Source: an uncultured Bacilli bacterium (lineage in GTDB: Bacteria; Bacillota_I; Bacilli_A; RF39; UBA660). Taken from it: DNA of 10,151 bases. Both the position numbers and the translations under genes were made by a program. The notes under the pieces were generated by a model. That model was not told where the DNA came from. It ran no database searches and saw only the letters and a program-made list of their open reading frames with translations. Below are positions 1 to 7,227 of this stretch, in pieces (the first letter of the stretch is position 1; each line of letters opens with the position of its first letter). The stretch is from positions 1 to 10,151 of the forward strand of contig CAOLUI010000036.1 in the NCBI GenBank assembly GCA_948479395.1, given 5' to 3'.

Positions 1-22
1 CAAAAAGTTATAATATACTAAG
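1..22. repeat. Left copy of 22-bp terminal direct repeat
   Basis: These 22 bases are identical to the last 22 bases of the window (10130-10151). They encode part of the surface-protein N-terminus (K-S-Y-N-I-L-R region). The sequence upstream of position 1 is not visible, so the true repeat may be longer. Such end identity is usual for a contig that closes on itself in assembly or that breaks inside a multicopy gene. Confidence 0.95.
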
Positions 23-1115
23 AGGAAAGATACCAGATTTTAGTAGTGGAGATATAGAACTAGCCTACACTATAAATGGCGAGAAAACAACAGATGCCTT
101 CCCTTTAAAAACAAGTGGTTATAAAGTAAATAGTGTGACATGTGAAGATGGAGCAACAGCTGAGTGGAATCTTGATAGTTGGGGAATAATTAATATAATA
201 TCAAATGGTGCCAAGAAAATAAAATGCAATATCGATTTTAAAGAAGAACAAACCTTAATAGAATACTTAAAGAATTTACAATCAAATGAATTAGTAGAAG
301 ATGATTATGGCAACTTAAGATACATTGGAAAGAATCCTAACAATTATGTTAAGTTTAATAATGAATTATGGCGAATAATAGGAGTCATGAAAGATATAGA
401 AAATGCTGATGGAAGTAAGGAAGATAAAGTCAAACTAATAAGAAGTCAGAATATAGGCAACTATACTTGGGATAATAAAAACTATGATGGAGATAATGAT
501 TGGAGTACAAGTACCTTACAAAAAATGTTAAACGAAGGAGTATATTATAATCGAACAAGTGGAAACTGTCCATTTGGTCAAAGTGGAGCAACAAAGGCAT
601 GTGATTTTAGTTCTATAGGCTTAACCGAAGATGCTAAAAGCATGATAAGTGAGAGTATTTGGAATTTAGGTGGAAATACTACTTCTTCATCTGCAAAAGA
701 ATCTTATCAATTAGAAAGAGGCACAAAAGTGTATACAGGAAGACCAATAAAGTGGATAGGGAAAGTAGGATTAATGTATCCTTCAGATTATGGATATGCA
801 ACAAATGGTGGAAGTATAGCAGATAGAGAAACTTGTTTAACTGAAAATTTATTTAAATGGGGAAATTCTCTTTGGGAGAATATTATTAATTTAAATGATT
901 GTTATCAAAATGATTGGTTATATAAAGGTAGTGAGTGGACGTTAATGCCAGAATCAGGTAATCCTTATGGGGCGTTTAAAATAGGTCGTTATAGTGATAT
1001 TCAACATACTTATGTTACTAGTATAGACGTTACTCCAACTATATATTTAAATTCCAAATTAGAGATTACTAGTAAAAATAATGGTTCCAGTACTTCACCA
1101 TTTATTTTGAAATAG
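3..1115 (+). CDS. Membrane-anchored surface protein, 5'-truncated by window edge
   Basis: The reading frame is open from the window edge, so this is the C-terminal 370 residues of a longer protein; the GTG at 135 is internal and not a start. It belongs to no family I can name with certainty, but it resembles multicopy extracellular proteins of uncultured Bacilli: a short beta-type domain with two cysteines (TC-E-D-G near position 138, KC-N near 222), then a larger module rich in Trp, Tyr, Asn and Gly (WRIIGV, NYTWDN, NDWSTS). Six cysteines fall into three close pairs, which suggests three disulfides and an extracellular location. The missing N-terminus, if the window end is joined to the start, is a basic tail plus one membrane segment. 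The gene is visibly less AT-rich than the rest: 22 of 60 bases are G/C in 541-600, against 11 of 60 in 7801-7860 of hemW. It is followed by a terminator. An adhesin or pilin-like role is only a guess. Confidence 0.75.
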   Translation, partial: KSYNILRGKIPDFSSGDIELAYTINGEKTTDAFPLKTSGYKVNSVTCEDGATAEWNLDSWGIINIISNGAKKIKCNIDFKEEQTLIEYLKNLQSNELVEDDYGNLRYIGKNPNNYVKFNNELWRIIGVMKDIENADGSKEDKVKLIRSQNIGNYTWDNKNYDGDNDWSTSTLQKMLNEGVYYNRTSGNCPFGQSGATKACDFSSIGLTEDAKSMISESIWNLGGNTTSSSAKESYQLERGTKVYTGRPIKWIGKVGLMYPSDYGYATNGGSIADRETCLTENLFKWGNSLWENIINLNDCYQNDWLYKGSEWTLMPESGNPYGAFKIGRYSDIQHTYVTSIDVTPTIYLNSKLEITSKNNGSSTSPFILK

Positions 1116-1122
1116 AAAAATT

Positions 1123-1151
1123 AAGTAGCTATTTTAATTAGTTACTTTTTT
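1123..1151 (+). terminator. Intrinsic terminator of surface-protein gene
   Basis: A 9-bp stem (AAGTAGCTA at 1123-1131 with TAGTTACTT at 1139-1147, one G-U wobble) closes a 7-nt loop and runs into six Ts at 1146-1151. It sits 8 bases after the TAG stop at 1113-1115 and separates the surface gene from gpr. Confidence 0.8.
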
Positions 1152-1154
1152 AAT

Positions 1155-1184
1155 TAATAAAAATTTAGATTTTGTTTCATAATA
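1155..1184 (+). promoter_or_regulatory. Possible forespore (sigma-G type) promoter of gpr
   Basis: CATAATA at 1178-1184 fits the sigma-G -10 consensus CATWHTA. TAATA at 1155-1159, 18 bases upstream, matches four of five positions of the -35 consensus GHATR but lacks its leading G. gpr is a forespore gene in Bacillus, so a sigma-F/G promoter is expected here. In an AT-rich genome such matches arise by chance, so this is tentative. Confidence 0.35.
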
Positions 1185-1206
1185 AAAACAGAAAGGAATC
1201 TAAATA

Positions 1207-1986
1207 ATGAGAGATAACTTGGAAATGGTTCATAAAAATGAAGTCAAACAAAAATTATTTTTAGATAGTAATATTGATAAAATAGATAAAAAATATGTTG
1301 TTGAGGAAAAAAAGACTAATAATTTTAAAACAACTCATTATATAGTGGCTAAAGAAAATAAAAAGCAACTTAAAAGAGAGATGGGAGATTACTATGTTAT
1401 TAATTTTAATTATGAAAAATTATATACCAAACAAAATTATCTAATTAAAGAAGTGGAAAGAGTAATTCGAAATTTTTTAAAAAAATATCATAAAGTCGAA
1501 AAGGTTTTAATGATTGGTCTTGGTAATGAAAACGTTTTAGGAGATTCTTTAGGCGTAGAAGTAACTAATAAGGTAATTGCAACTAATCAATATACGGACT
1601 TTTTAACAATTCCTAAAATAGCTTTATTTAATCCATCTGTTACGGAAAAAACTGGAATAAATTCTTATAATTTAATAAAAATGGTAGTTGAAGATATTAA
1701 ACCTGATATCATCATAATGATAGATTCTTTAGCTACTAATAAAGAAGAATATTTAAATAGTGCTATTGAAATAAATGATACAGGAATAATACCTGGTAGT
1801 GCTCTTAATTCTTCTAGAGAAATTAATAAAAATAGTTTTCATCTGCCAATTTTAGCTATTGGAGTTCCTTGTTGCCTAATAATAAATAAAAAAATATATA
1901 ATAGCGCCTTTATAAAAGAGGTTATTACTCTAAGCTCAGATATTATTTCAAAATCACTAAATAATTTATTTATAGAACACCATTAG
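1207..1986 (+). CDS. gpr: Germination protease GPR (peptidase family A25), short form
   Basis: GPR cleaves the small acid-soluble spore proteins when a spore germinates; it is made in the forespore as a zymogen. The family core is clear: MIGLGNENV at residues 102-110, then LGDSLG containing D113, TGI at 149-151, PDIIIMIDSL with D173 (166-175), DTGIIPGS at 191-198 and AIGVP at 217-221. D113 and D173 sit where the two essential aspartates of Bacillus megaterium GPR (D127, D193) lie. At 259 residues the protein is about 110 shorter than Bacillus GPR; the missing part is mainly the C-terminal region after the AIGVP motif. The ATG at 1207 follows a good Shine-Dalgarno (AGAAAGGA, 1190-1197). It is the first gene of the gpr-spoIIP-yqxA-lepA-hemW order and has its own terminator, which overlaps its stop codon. 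Confidence 0.93.
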   Translation: MRDNLEMVHKNEVKQKLFLDSNIDKIDKKYVVEEKKTNNFKTTHYIVAKENKKQLKREMGDYYVINFNYEKLYTKQNYLIKEVERVIRNFLKKYHKVEKVLMIGLGNENVLGDSLGVEVTNKVIATNQYTDFLTIPKIALFNPSVTEKTGINSYNLIKMVVEDIKPDIIIMIDSLATNKEEYLNSAIEINDTGIIPGSALNSSREINKNSFHLPILAIGVPCCLIINKKIYNSAFIKEVITLSSDIISKSLNNLFIEHH

Positions 1987-1997
1987 GTGTTTTTTTT
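1976..1997 (+). terminator. Terminator overlapping the gpr stop codon
   Basis: AACACC (1976-1981) pairs with GGTGTT (1986-1991) around the 4-nt loop ATTA, followed by eight Ts (1990-1997). The last two His codons and the TAG stop of gpr (1984-1986) lie inside the hairpin. It should limit read-through from gpr into spoIIP. Confidence 0.75.
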
Positions 1998-2051
1998 CAA
2001 CATTTTTTTTAAGAGTTTTACAATATACTTCTAATAAAGGAAGAGATTATA

Positions 2052-3005
2052 ATGACCAAAAAATTTAAAACTAAAAAAAGATTAAAATTTCGTTATCGTA
2101 TCAGTTTATTCCTTATTATCAGTTTAAGTTCGTTTTTTATTATATTTAATTTTTTATATAATAAATTTGCCTCAAAAATAGATAATGAACATTTAATTAG
2201 TTATTTAGTTGATTATAATCTTAATACTAATGATTCCAAAAATCTTTTATACGATATAATTAGTTTAAATGGAACTGATTTTTTATTAAAATATACTTTA
2301 GGTTTAGAAAATAGCGAAAAAGAAACTATTGAAGAAGAAAAAGGGCTTGAAACTTCCTATATTAATGACCCATATGAATCAGAAGTTAAAGATCCTATTA
2401 TTTATTTATATAATACCCATCAAACAGAAGGATATCAAAAATCTAATAATGCTTCTTATAACATTACTCCCAGTGTTTTAATGGCCAACTATATTTTAAG
2501 AGAGTCTTTAAACGATTTAGGTCTTCCTACTATGGTGGAAACTAATGACATAACTGAAGTGTTAAGAGTTCATAATTGGCAATATAAATATTCTTATCAA
2601 GCTAGCAAATTATTATTACAAGATGCGCTTAATAAAAATAAAAGTTTAAATTATTTTATTGATTTACATCGAGATTCGATGAATTACGATATAACCACTG
2701 CAACAATTAATGAAAAAAAATATGCTAAAATTTTGTTTGTTATCGGAAAAGATCATGCTGGTTATTTAAAAAATTTAGAATTAGCCGAAAAAATAAATGA
2801 AAAGTTAAAAGCTTTTAGCCCTGATATAACAAGAGGAATCAGTTTAAAAGGGGGAAGTGGGGTAAATGGTATTTATAATCAAGACCTCAGCCCCAATACA
2901 CTTTTAATAGAGCTAGGTGGTCAATATAATAATATAACAGAGATTAATAATACATTAGAAATATTAGCTAAAGCTATTTTTGAAGTGGTGAAAGGAGAAA
3001 CATGA
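2052..3005 (+). CDS. spoIIP: Stage II sporulation protein P (SpoIIP), peptidoglycan hydrolase
   Basis: SpoIIP is the amidase/endopeptidase of the SpoIID-SpoIIM-SpoIIP engulfment machine, anchored in the mother-cell membrane and acting on septal peptidoglycan. The protein has a basic N-terminus, one membrane segment (about residues 17-36), a variable linker, and the catalytic domain from about residue 112. Family motifs are present: YNTHQTEGY (120-128, H123 and E126), DLHRDS (204-209, H206), LFVIG (228-232), RGI (261-263), YNQDLSP (275-281) and LIELGG (285-290, E287), giving the His/Glu pattern of zinc amidases. Its 317 residues are somewhat short for the family, mainly in the linker. The ATG follows AAAGGAAGAG (2036-2045). 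Because gpr has a terminator, a separate promoter is likely; TTTACAAT at 2017-2024 is a weak sigma-E-like -10 match that I do not annotate. It overlaps the next gene by ATGA. Confidence 0.93.
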   Translation: MTKKFKTKKRLKFRYRISLFLIISLSSFFIIFNFLYNKFASKIDNEHLISYLVDYNLNTNDSKNLLYDIISLNGTDFLLKYTLGLENSEKETIEEEKGLETSYINDPYESEVKDPIIYLYNTHQTEGYQKSNNASYNITPSVLMANYILRESLNDLGLPTMVETNDITEVLRVHNWQYKYSYQASKLLLQDALNKNKSLNYFIDLHRDSMNYDITTATINEKKYAKILFVIGKDHAGYLKNLELAEKINEKLKAFSPDITRGISLKGGSGVNGIYNQDLSPNTLLIELGGQYNNITEINNTLEILAKAIFEVVKGET

Positions 3006-3331
3006 AAAAAAAGAAAAAAAATAATTGGTTCTTTCGTCTTACTTATTTATTATTTTTTATCTTTATAAGTCTTTATATTGCTTTGGAAAGTGGTTATTAT
3101 GAATCTAAAGTCGCTAAAAAAACAGCTCTTACAGAAGAGAGTATCAAAAAATTTGAACAAGATATTAAAGATGGGAACCCCATTGATATAGAATCCTATA
3201 CTTTTGAAAATCATAAAGATTATAGTAATAATACAACTAATGCTGCTATTTTTATCGGAGAAAAAGTGGAAAAATTTATGTCTTCAGGAATTAGTGAAAT
3301 ATTTAATTTTTTAAAATCATTAGTTACTTGA
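3002..3331 (+). CDS. Small single-pass membrane protein in the yqxA position
   Basis: This 109-residue protein starts with a Lys-rich cytoplasmic tail, has one hydrophobic segment at about residues 10-28, and then a mostly charged external part ending in an amphipathic, Phe-rich C-terminus (FMSSGISEIFNFLKSLV). It is translationally coupled to spoIIP: its ATG overlaps the spoIIP TGA (ATGA, 3002-3005), and its Shine-Dalgarno AAAGGAG (2991-2997) lies inside spoIIP. Size, topology and location between spoIIP and lepA match B. subtilis YqxA (DUF3679, uncharacterised). Sequence similarity to YqxA is weak by eye, so equivalence rests mainly on position. A role in sporulation or engulfment together with SpoIIP is inferred only from coupling. 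Confidence 0.75.
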   Translation: MKKKKKNNWFFRLTYLLFFIFISLYIALESGYYESKVAKKTALTEESIKKFEQDIKDGNPIDIESYTFENHKDYSNNTTNAAIFIGEKVEKFMSSGISEIFNFLKSLVT

Positions 3332-3355
3332 AAAAAAATATAAATTATATATAAT
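3328..3355 (+). promoter_or_regulatory. Sigma-A type promoter of the HipA-like gene
   Basis: TTGAAA (3328-3333), 16-bp spacer, TATAAT (3350-3355): five of six and six of six matches to the housekeeping consensus. Transcription would start near 3362, leaving a leader of about 25 nt with the Shine-Dalgarno GAAGAGG at 3373-3379. The -35 overlaps the stop codon of the preceding gene. This gives the kinase vegetative expression independent of the sporulation genes before it. Confidence 0.7.
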
Positions 3356-3386
3356 AGAGCAGTCGATGACAAGAAGAGGTTGAAAT

Positions 3387-4307
3387 ATGTTAGAAATTTT
3401 TGATAAATATCGAACAAAAGAAGGAATGATTGATTTAGATCAAATATCAAATCTTACTTTTGTAAATATGCCCTTAAGAGGATCAAGGCCAAAGTTTTGG
3501 TTTTCTTATTTAGATGCTTTGTATTTATTTAAAGAAGAAAAAAATTCTTTAGAAAGTGTAAAAGAAATTATTAATGAAGAATTAGCAATTCAATTTGGTT
3601 TAGAAAATGCTTCATATGATCTAGCAACATATCAAGGAAAAAAAGGAGTTATTTCTAAAGACTTTATAGAAAATAGAGAATTTATTCCTTTTTTATTTTT
3701 GCTATTTAAACGTCCTAAAATCTCTAATGATTTAGCAACTATTTGTGATATTTTAGAAACTGATAATTTAAAAAGAGAACAAATCTTAAAAATAGCGCAC
3801 TCTTTATTTAGGAATCATTTATTAGATATTTTTACCACTCAAAGAGATCGAAACGTCGAAAATCAAGGGTTTATTATTAATGAAAAAAATTATTTCTTAG
3901 CTCCTCGATATGATTCAGCAGGAAGTTTTTTGACCATTGCGAGTCTCCAAAAATTCACTAATTTTAATAATCACCCTCATAAAATCCAACTTTTAGAAAA
4001 ATATAAAGGATATCGAACTAAATTTTCTTTATGTCCTGAGACTGTAAAATTAAATGCTATAGATATTTTATTAAACTTAGTATACGGAATTATCCCAACA
4101 AATAGTTTTTATTTACAAGAAGTTTTAAAGAGTTTAGATCCTGAAATTCAAAAAATTTATTTATTAAATTTAAAAGAAATCTATCAAAAATTGCAATTTT
4201 ATAACATTAAATTAAATATACATTTTAAAAAATTTATGTCATGCGTTATAGAAACCAAAATAAATGAATTTGAAATCAAAAAAGAAGTAATTCAAAGAGG
4301 CCTTTAA
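3387..4307 (+). CDS. HipA-like serine/threonine kinase, solitary
   Basis: The protein (306 aa) shows the pattern of HipA/CtkA-type kinases (HipA_C family). An N-terminal segment KFWFSYLDALYLFKEE (36-51) carries the likely ATP-binding lysine K49; it is followed by an acidic helix around E64/E65, then ASYDLATYQGKKGVISKDF (75-93), a hallmark of Firmicute HipA-like proteins. The catalytic loop is QRDRNVENQGF (152-162, D154 as base, N159 as metal ligand) and the metal-binding motif is APRYDSAGS (172-180, D176). The C-terminal 120 residues are helical. HipA kinases act on cellular proteins such as aminoacyl-tRNA synthetases and cause growth arrest or persistence. No HipB-like HTH antitoxin gene is adjacent, and the gene has its own promoter. 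It interrupts the yqxA-lepA junction found in Bacillus. Its target is unknown, and a host regulatory kinase is as likely as a toxin. Confidence 0.75.
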   Translation: MLEIFDKYRTKEGMIDLDQISNLTFVNMPLRGSRPKFWFSYLDALYLFKEEKNSLESVKEIINEELAIQFGLENASYDLATYQGKKGVISKDFIENREFIPFLFLLFKRPKISNDLATICDILETDNLKREQILKIAHSLFRNHLLDIFTTQRDRNVENQGFIINEKNYFLAPRYDSAGSFLTIASLQKFTNFNNHPHKIQLLEKYKGYRTKFSLCPETVKLNAIDILLNLVYGIIPTNSFYLQEVLKSLDPEIQKIYLLNLKEIYQKLQFYNIKLNIHFKKFMSCVIETKINEFEIKKEVIQRGL

Positions 4308-4331
4308 AAATAATCATAAAAAAGGTATAAT
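4303..4331 (+). promoter_or_regulatory. Probable lepA promoter with very short leader
   Basis: A perfect TATAAT at 4326-4331 lies 17 bases after TTTAAA (4303-4308, four of six matches). Transcription would begin around 4338, at the very start of the lepA Shine-Dalgarno AGGTGA (4338-4343), leaving a leader of about 11 nt before the ATG at 4349. Confidence 0.5.
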
Positions 4332-4348
4332 ACATATAGGTGAAGCAC

Positions 4349-6148
4349 ATGAATCAAGAAAGAATTAGAAATTTTTCAATTATTGCTCATATTGATCATG
4401 GCAAAAGTACTTTAGCTGATCGAATGCTTGAGTTAACAAAAGCGGTTGATGCTAGAGAAATGAAAAATCAACTTTTAGATAACATGGATTTAGAACGCGA
4501 ACGTGGAATTACTATAAAGTTAAATGCTGTAAAATTAAATTATCATTATCATGAAAATGACTATATACTAAATTTGATTGATACTCCAGGTCATGTTGAT
4601 TTTTCTTATGAAGTATCTAGAAGCTTAGCAGCTTGTGAAGGAGCAGTCTTAGTTGTTGATGCTGCTCAAGGAATAGAAGCTCAAACACTTGCTAATTTAT
4701 ATTTAGCTTTAGAAATGGATTTAACTATAATTCCCGTTATTAATAAAATTGATTTGCCTAATGCTGATATTCCTAAAGTTAAAGAAGAATTAAAAAATAT
4801 TTTAGGTTTTAAAGAAGAAGATATTATTTTATGTAGTGGCAAAACTGGAGAAGGAGTTGATTTATTACTTCAAGAAATTGTTAATAGAATTAATCCACCA
4901 AAAAATAATACTGAAAAACCTTTACGGGCTTTAATATTCGATTCTTATTTTGACTCTTATAAAGGGGTAGTAGCTTTAGTAAAAATTGTTGATGGAAAGT
5001 TAAGCTTAAAAGATAATATTAAAATGATGGCAAATGGAAAAAGCTATGAAGTAGTGGAATTAGGGATTCACACTCCTAAAGAAAAAAAATTAAAAGAATT
5101 AGTAAGCGGGGAAGTAGGATATATTGCTGCTAGTATCAAAGATATTCAAGCTGTTGAAGTTGGAGACACAATCACTTTAGAAAATCATCCTGCTATTAAT
5201 CCTTTATCTGGTTATAAAAAAATGAAACCAATGGTTTATTCTGGAATCTTTCCGGTAGAACCTAACAAATATGAAGCTTTAAAAGATGCTTTAGAAAAAT
5301 TAAAATTAAATGATGCGGCTTTAACTTTTGAATCTGAAACTTCAGATGCTTTAGGATTTGGTTTTCGTGTAGGTTTTTTAGGTTTACTTCATATGGACAT
5401 TATTAATAGTCGAATTGAACGAGAATTTAATCTAGAAATAATTGCTACTAGTCCAAATGTTATCTATAAAATTACTAAAACTAATAATGAAATAATATAT
5501 ATTGATTCTCCTAATAAAATGCCCAATGCTACTTATATAAAGACTATTGAAGAACCTTTTATCTATACTAATATTATTGTTCCAAGTGATTATATTGGGT
5601 CCATTATGGAATTATGTCAAAACAAAAGAGGGATTTATAAATCCTTAGAATATATTGATGAAGCGAGGGTTAATATTCATTATGAAATACCGCTTGCTGA
5701 GATAGTTTATGATTTTTTTGATAAATTAAAAAGTACAACTAAAGGCTATGCTTCATTTGATTATGAAATAAAAGGATATGAGATATCAAATTTAGTTAAA
5801 ATGGATGTTTTATTAAACGGAAATATAATTGATGCTTTATCAAATATTGTTCATAAAGATTTTGCCTATAAAAGAGGAAAACAAATAGTTGAAAAATTAA
5901 AAAATATAATCCCTCGCCAAATGTTTCAAGTTCCAATCCAAGCAAGTATTGGTTCCAAAATTATTGCTCGAGAAAATATAAGTGCAATGAAAAAAAATGT
6001 TTTAGCCAAGTGTTATGGCGGAGATATAACGCGAAAAAGAAAATTATTAGAAAAGCAAAAAGAGGGAAAAAAGAAAATGAAAATGCTTGGTAATGTCGAA
6101 GTACCTAAAGAAGCTTTTTTAAGCATTTTAAAAGAGGAGGAAAACTAA
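4349..6148 (+). CDS. lepA: Elongation factor 4 (LepA), ribosomal back-translocase GTPase
   Basis: LepA/EF4 is a translational GTPase that binds stalled ribosomes, promotes back-translocation and assists 30S biogenesis. All GTPase motifs are present: P-loop AHIDHGKST (13-21), switch I RERGITIK (50-57), DTPGHVDF (78-85), NKIDLP (132-137) and an SGKTGEG motif near residue 170. The elongation-factor domains and the LepA-specific C-terminal domain with RKRKLLEKQKEGKKKMK follow, and at 599 aa it is of full family length. I choose the ATG at 4349 (MNQERIRNFS) because AGGTGA (4338-4343) is correctly spaced for it; a GTG three codons upstream (4340) overlaps that Shine-Dalgarno. Its TAA directly abuts the next ATG, so the two genes are cotranscribed. 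Confidence 0.97.
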   Translation: MNQERIRNFSIIAHIDHGKSTLADRMLELTKAVDAREMKNQLLDNMDLERERGITIKLNAVKLNYHYHENDYILNLIDTPGHVDFSYEVSRSLAACEGAVLVVDAAQGIEAQTLANLYLALEMDLTIIPVINKIDLPNADIPKVKEELKNILGFKEEDIILCSGKTGEGVDLLLQEIVNRINPPKNNTEKPLRALIFDSYFDSYKGVVALVKIVDGKLSLKDNIKMMANGKSYEVVELGIHTPKEKKLKELVSGEVGYIAASIKDIQAVEVGDTITLENHPAINPLSGYKKMKPMVYSGIFPVEPNKYEALKDALEKLKLNDAALTFESETSDALGFGFRVGFLGLLHMDIINSRIEREFNLEIIATSPNVIYKITKTNNEIIYIDSPNKMPNATYIKTIEEPFIYTNIIVPSDYIGSIMELCQNKRGIYKSLEYIDEARVNIHYEIPLAEIVYDFFDKLKSTTKGYASFDYEIKGYEISNLVKMDVLLNGNIIDALSNIVHKDFAYKRGKQIVEKLKNIIPRQMFQVPIQASIGSKIIARENISAMKKNVLAKCYGGDITRKRKLLEKQKEGKKKMKMLGNVEVPKEAFLSILKEEEN

Positions 6149-7216
6149 ATGGCTCATAATTATACCGATTTAAGTGACGAAGAAATGAATAAAAATATTA
6201 ATATGATTGCTGATTATATTATAAAAACTAAATGTTCCACTAGAAAAGCTGCCCTTTATGCTAAAGAACAAGGATTTCCCATCAGTAATAATACCGTTCA
6301 TACTTTAATGATACATAAATTACCTTTAATAAATCTCCAAAAATACGAAAAAGTAAAAAGCATTTTTGAAGCTAATAAACCTAAAACTATTCAGGATAAA
6401 GATACATTAAAAAGAGTTCTAGAAGCTACAAATTTATTATTAGATGGATTTAACGTTTTAGAAATTGCAGAAAAATTATCATCTACTCAAGATATTATTT
6501 ATGATGATTTAACTTCTAGACTTCCTAAAATAGATTATATTAAAGCCCAAGAAGTAAAAGAAAAATTAGAAAAAAATCGCTTAAATAATTTACAAAGAAA
6601 GACTTCTAACAAAAGGAAAAAATTTAGTGATTTAGATAAAAAAGCAATTGAAGAATTTATTCATATGGCCTTAACTTACCGAGTTTCATATAAAGTTTTA
6701 GCTTTAATTTTTACTACAAATGAAGAAGAAATAAAAAATGCTTTCGCCGAATTTGAAAATTATCAATTCTCATTATATAAATTAAATATTGAAACACAAA
6801 ATGAAAGTGAATTTAATGAAAGAGTAGCTTATTTGCAAGCTTTAAATTATTTAAAAATTAGAAGCAAGTTTTTAAAGCGATTAAATGAGGCTAAAAAGAA
6901 TAATCAACTAGAAAAAATTTCTTATTTAAAAGAACAATTAAAAAATCATTTAAGCCTAGTAGATGATAGTATCGTTAATAACACCATTGGTAAAGAATTA
7001 AGTTCTTTAACTAAAGAGGAAAGAGAAGCTATTGCTAAATTTCATCTTAAATATAGTTATGGAACCAAATATACAAGTAAGATATTAAAAAGACATATTG
7101 AATCAATTAAATTATTAGATCAAGAATTAGCTGATAAAAAGCCTCTTTTTAAAGAAAAAATAGATAGAGTTTATGATTATAATAACGCATTACTTGAAAG
7201 TTATAAAAAGTATTAA
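6149..7216 (+). CDS. Multi-module SpoIIID-like DNA-binding protein
   Basis: SpoIIID is a small helix-turn-helix regulator of the mother-cell programme. Here two copies of its pattern lie in tandem. Module 1 (about residues 14-75) has IADYIIKTKCSTRKAA, a turn, then NTVHTLMIHKLPLIN, comparable to the SpoIIID run around STVHKDLTERLPEIN. Module 2 (about 85-146) has LLLDGFNVLEIAEKLSSTQ then IIYDDLTSRLPKID and AQEVKEKLEKNRLNNL. Two further possible helical modules begin at about 160 and 287 (FSDLDKKAIEEF and LTKEEREAIAKF, similar to each other), with a coiled, Lys/Glu-rich stretch between them (about 225-270). At 355 aa it is about four times the length of SpoIIID. The Shine-Dalgarno GAGGAGG (6134-6140) lies inside lepA and the genes abut without a gap. 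It likely binds DNA and regulates sporulation genes, but its targets are not visible. Confidence 0.7.
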   Translation: MAHNYTDLSDEEMNKNINMIADYIIKTKCSTRKAALYAKEQGFPISNNTVHTLMIHKLPLINLQKYEKVKSIFEANKPKTIQDKDTLKRVLEATNLLLDGFNVLEIAEKLSSTQDIIYDDLTSRLPKIDYIKAQEVKEKLEKNRLNNLQRKTSNKRKKFSDLDKKAIEEFIHMALTYRVSYKVLALIFTTNEEEIKNAFAEFENYQFSLYKLNIETQNESEFNERVAYLQALNYLKIRSKFLKRLNEAKKNNQLEKISYLKEQLKNHLSLVDDSIVNNTIGKELSSLTKEEREAIAKFHLKYSYGTKYTSKILKRHIESIKLLDQELADKKPLFKEKIDRVYDYNNALLESYKKY

Positions 7217-7227
7217 AGTAGGTTTTT

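Noticed and set aside
135..137. GTG at 135 as start of the first surface protein
   Set aside because: The frame is open from position 3 and upstream residues (GKIPDFSSGDIELAYTING) continue the protein; there is no Shine-Dalgarno before 135.
3220..3450. Minus-strand ORF of 76 codons
   Set aside because: It overlaps the yqxA-like gene, the sigma-A promoter and the kinase start on the other strand, has no ribosome site, and reads as low-complexity hydrophobic shadow.
3387..4307. Kinase ORF as holA (DNA polymerase III delta), a neighbour of gpr in Bacillus
   Set aside because: It lacks the AAA+ features of HolA and instead has kinase motifs DRNxxN and APRYDSAGS.
2052..7216. Alternative code with TGA as Trp, as in Mycoplasma
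   Set aside because: TGA ends spoIIP and the yqxA-like gene at sensible places, no family-conserved Trp is encoded by TGA, and TGG is used normally.
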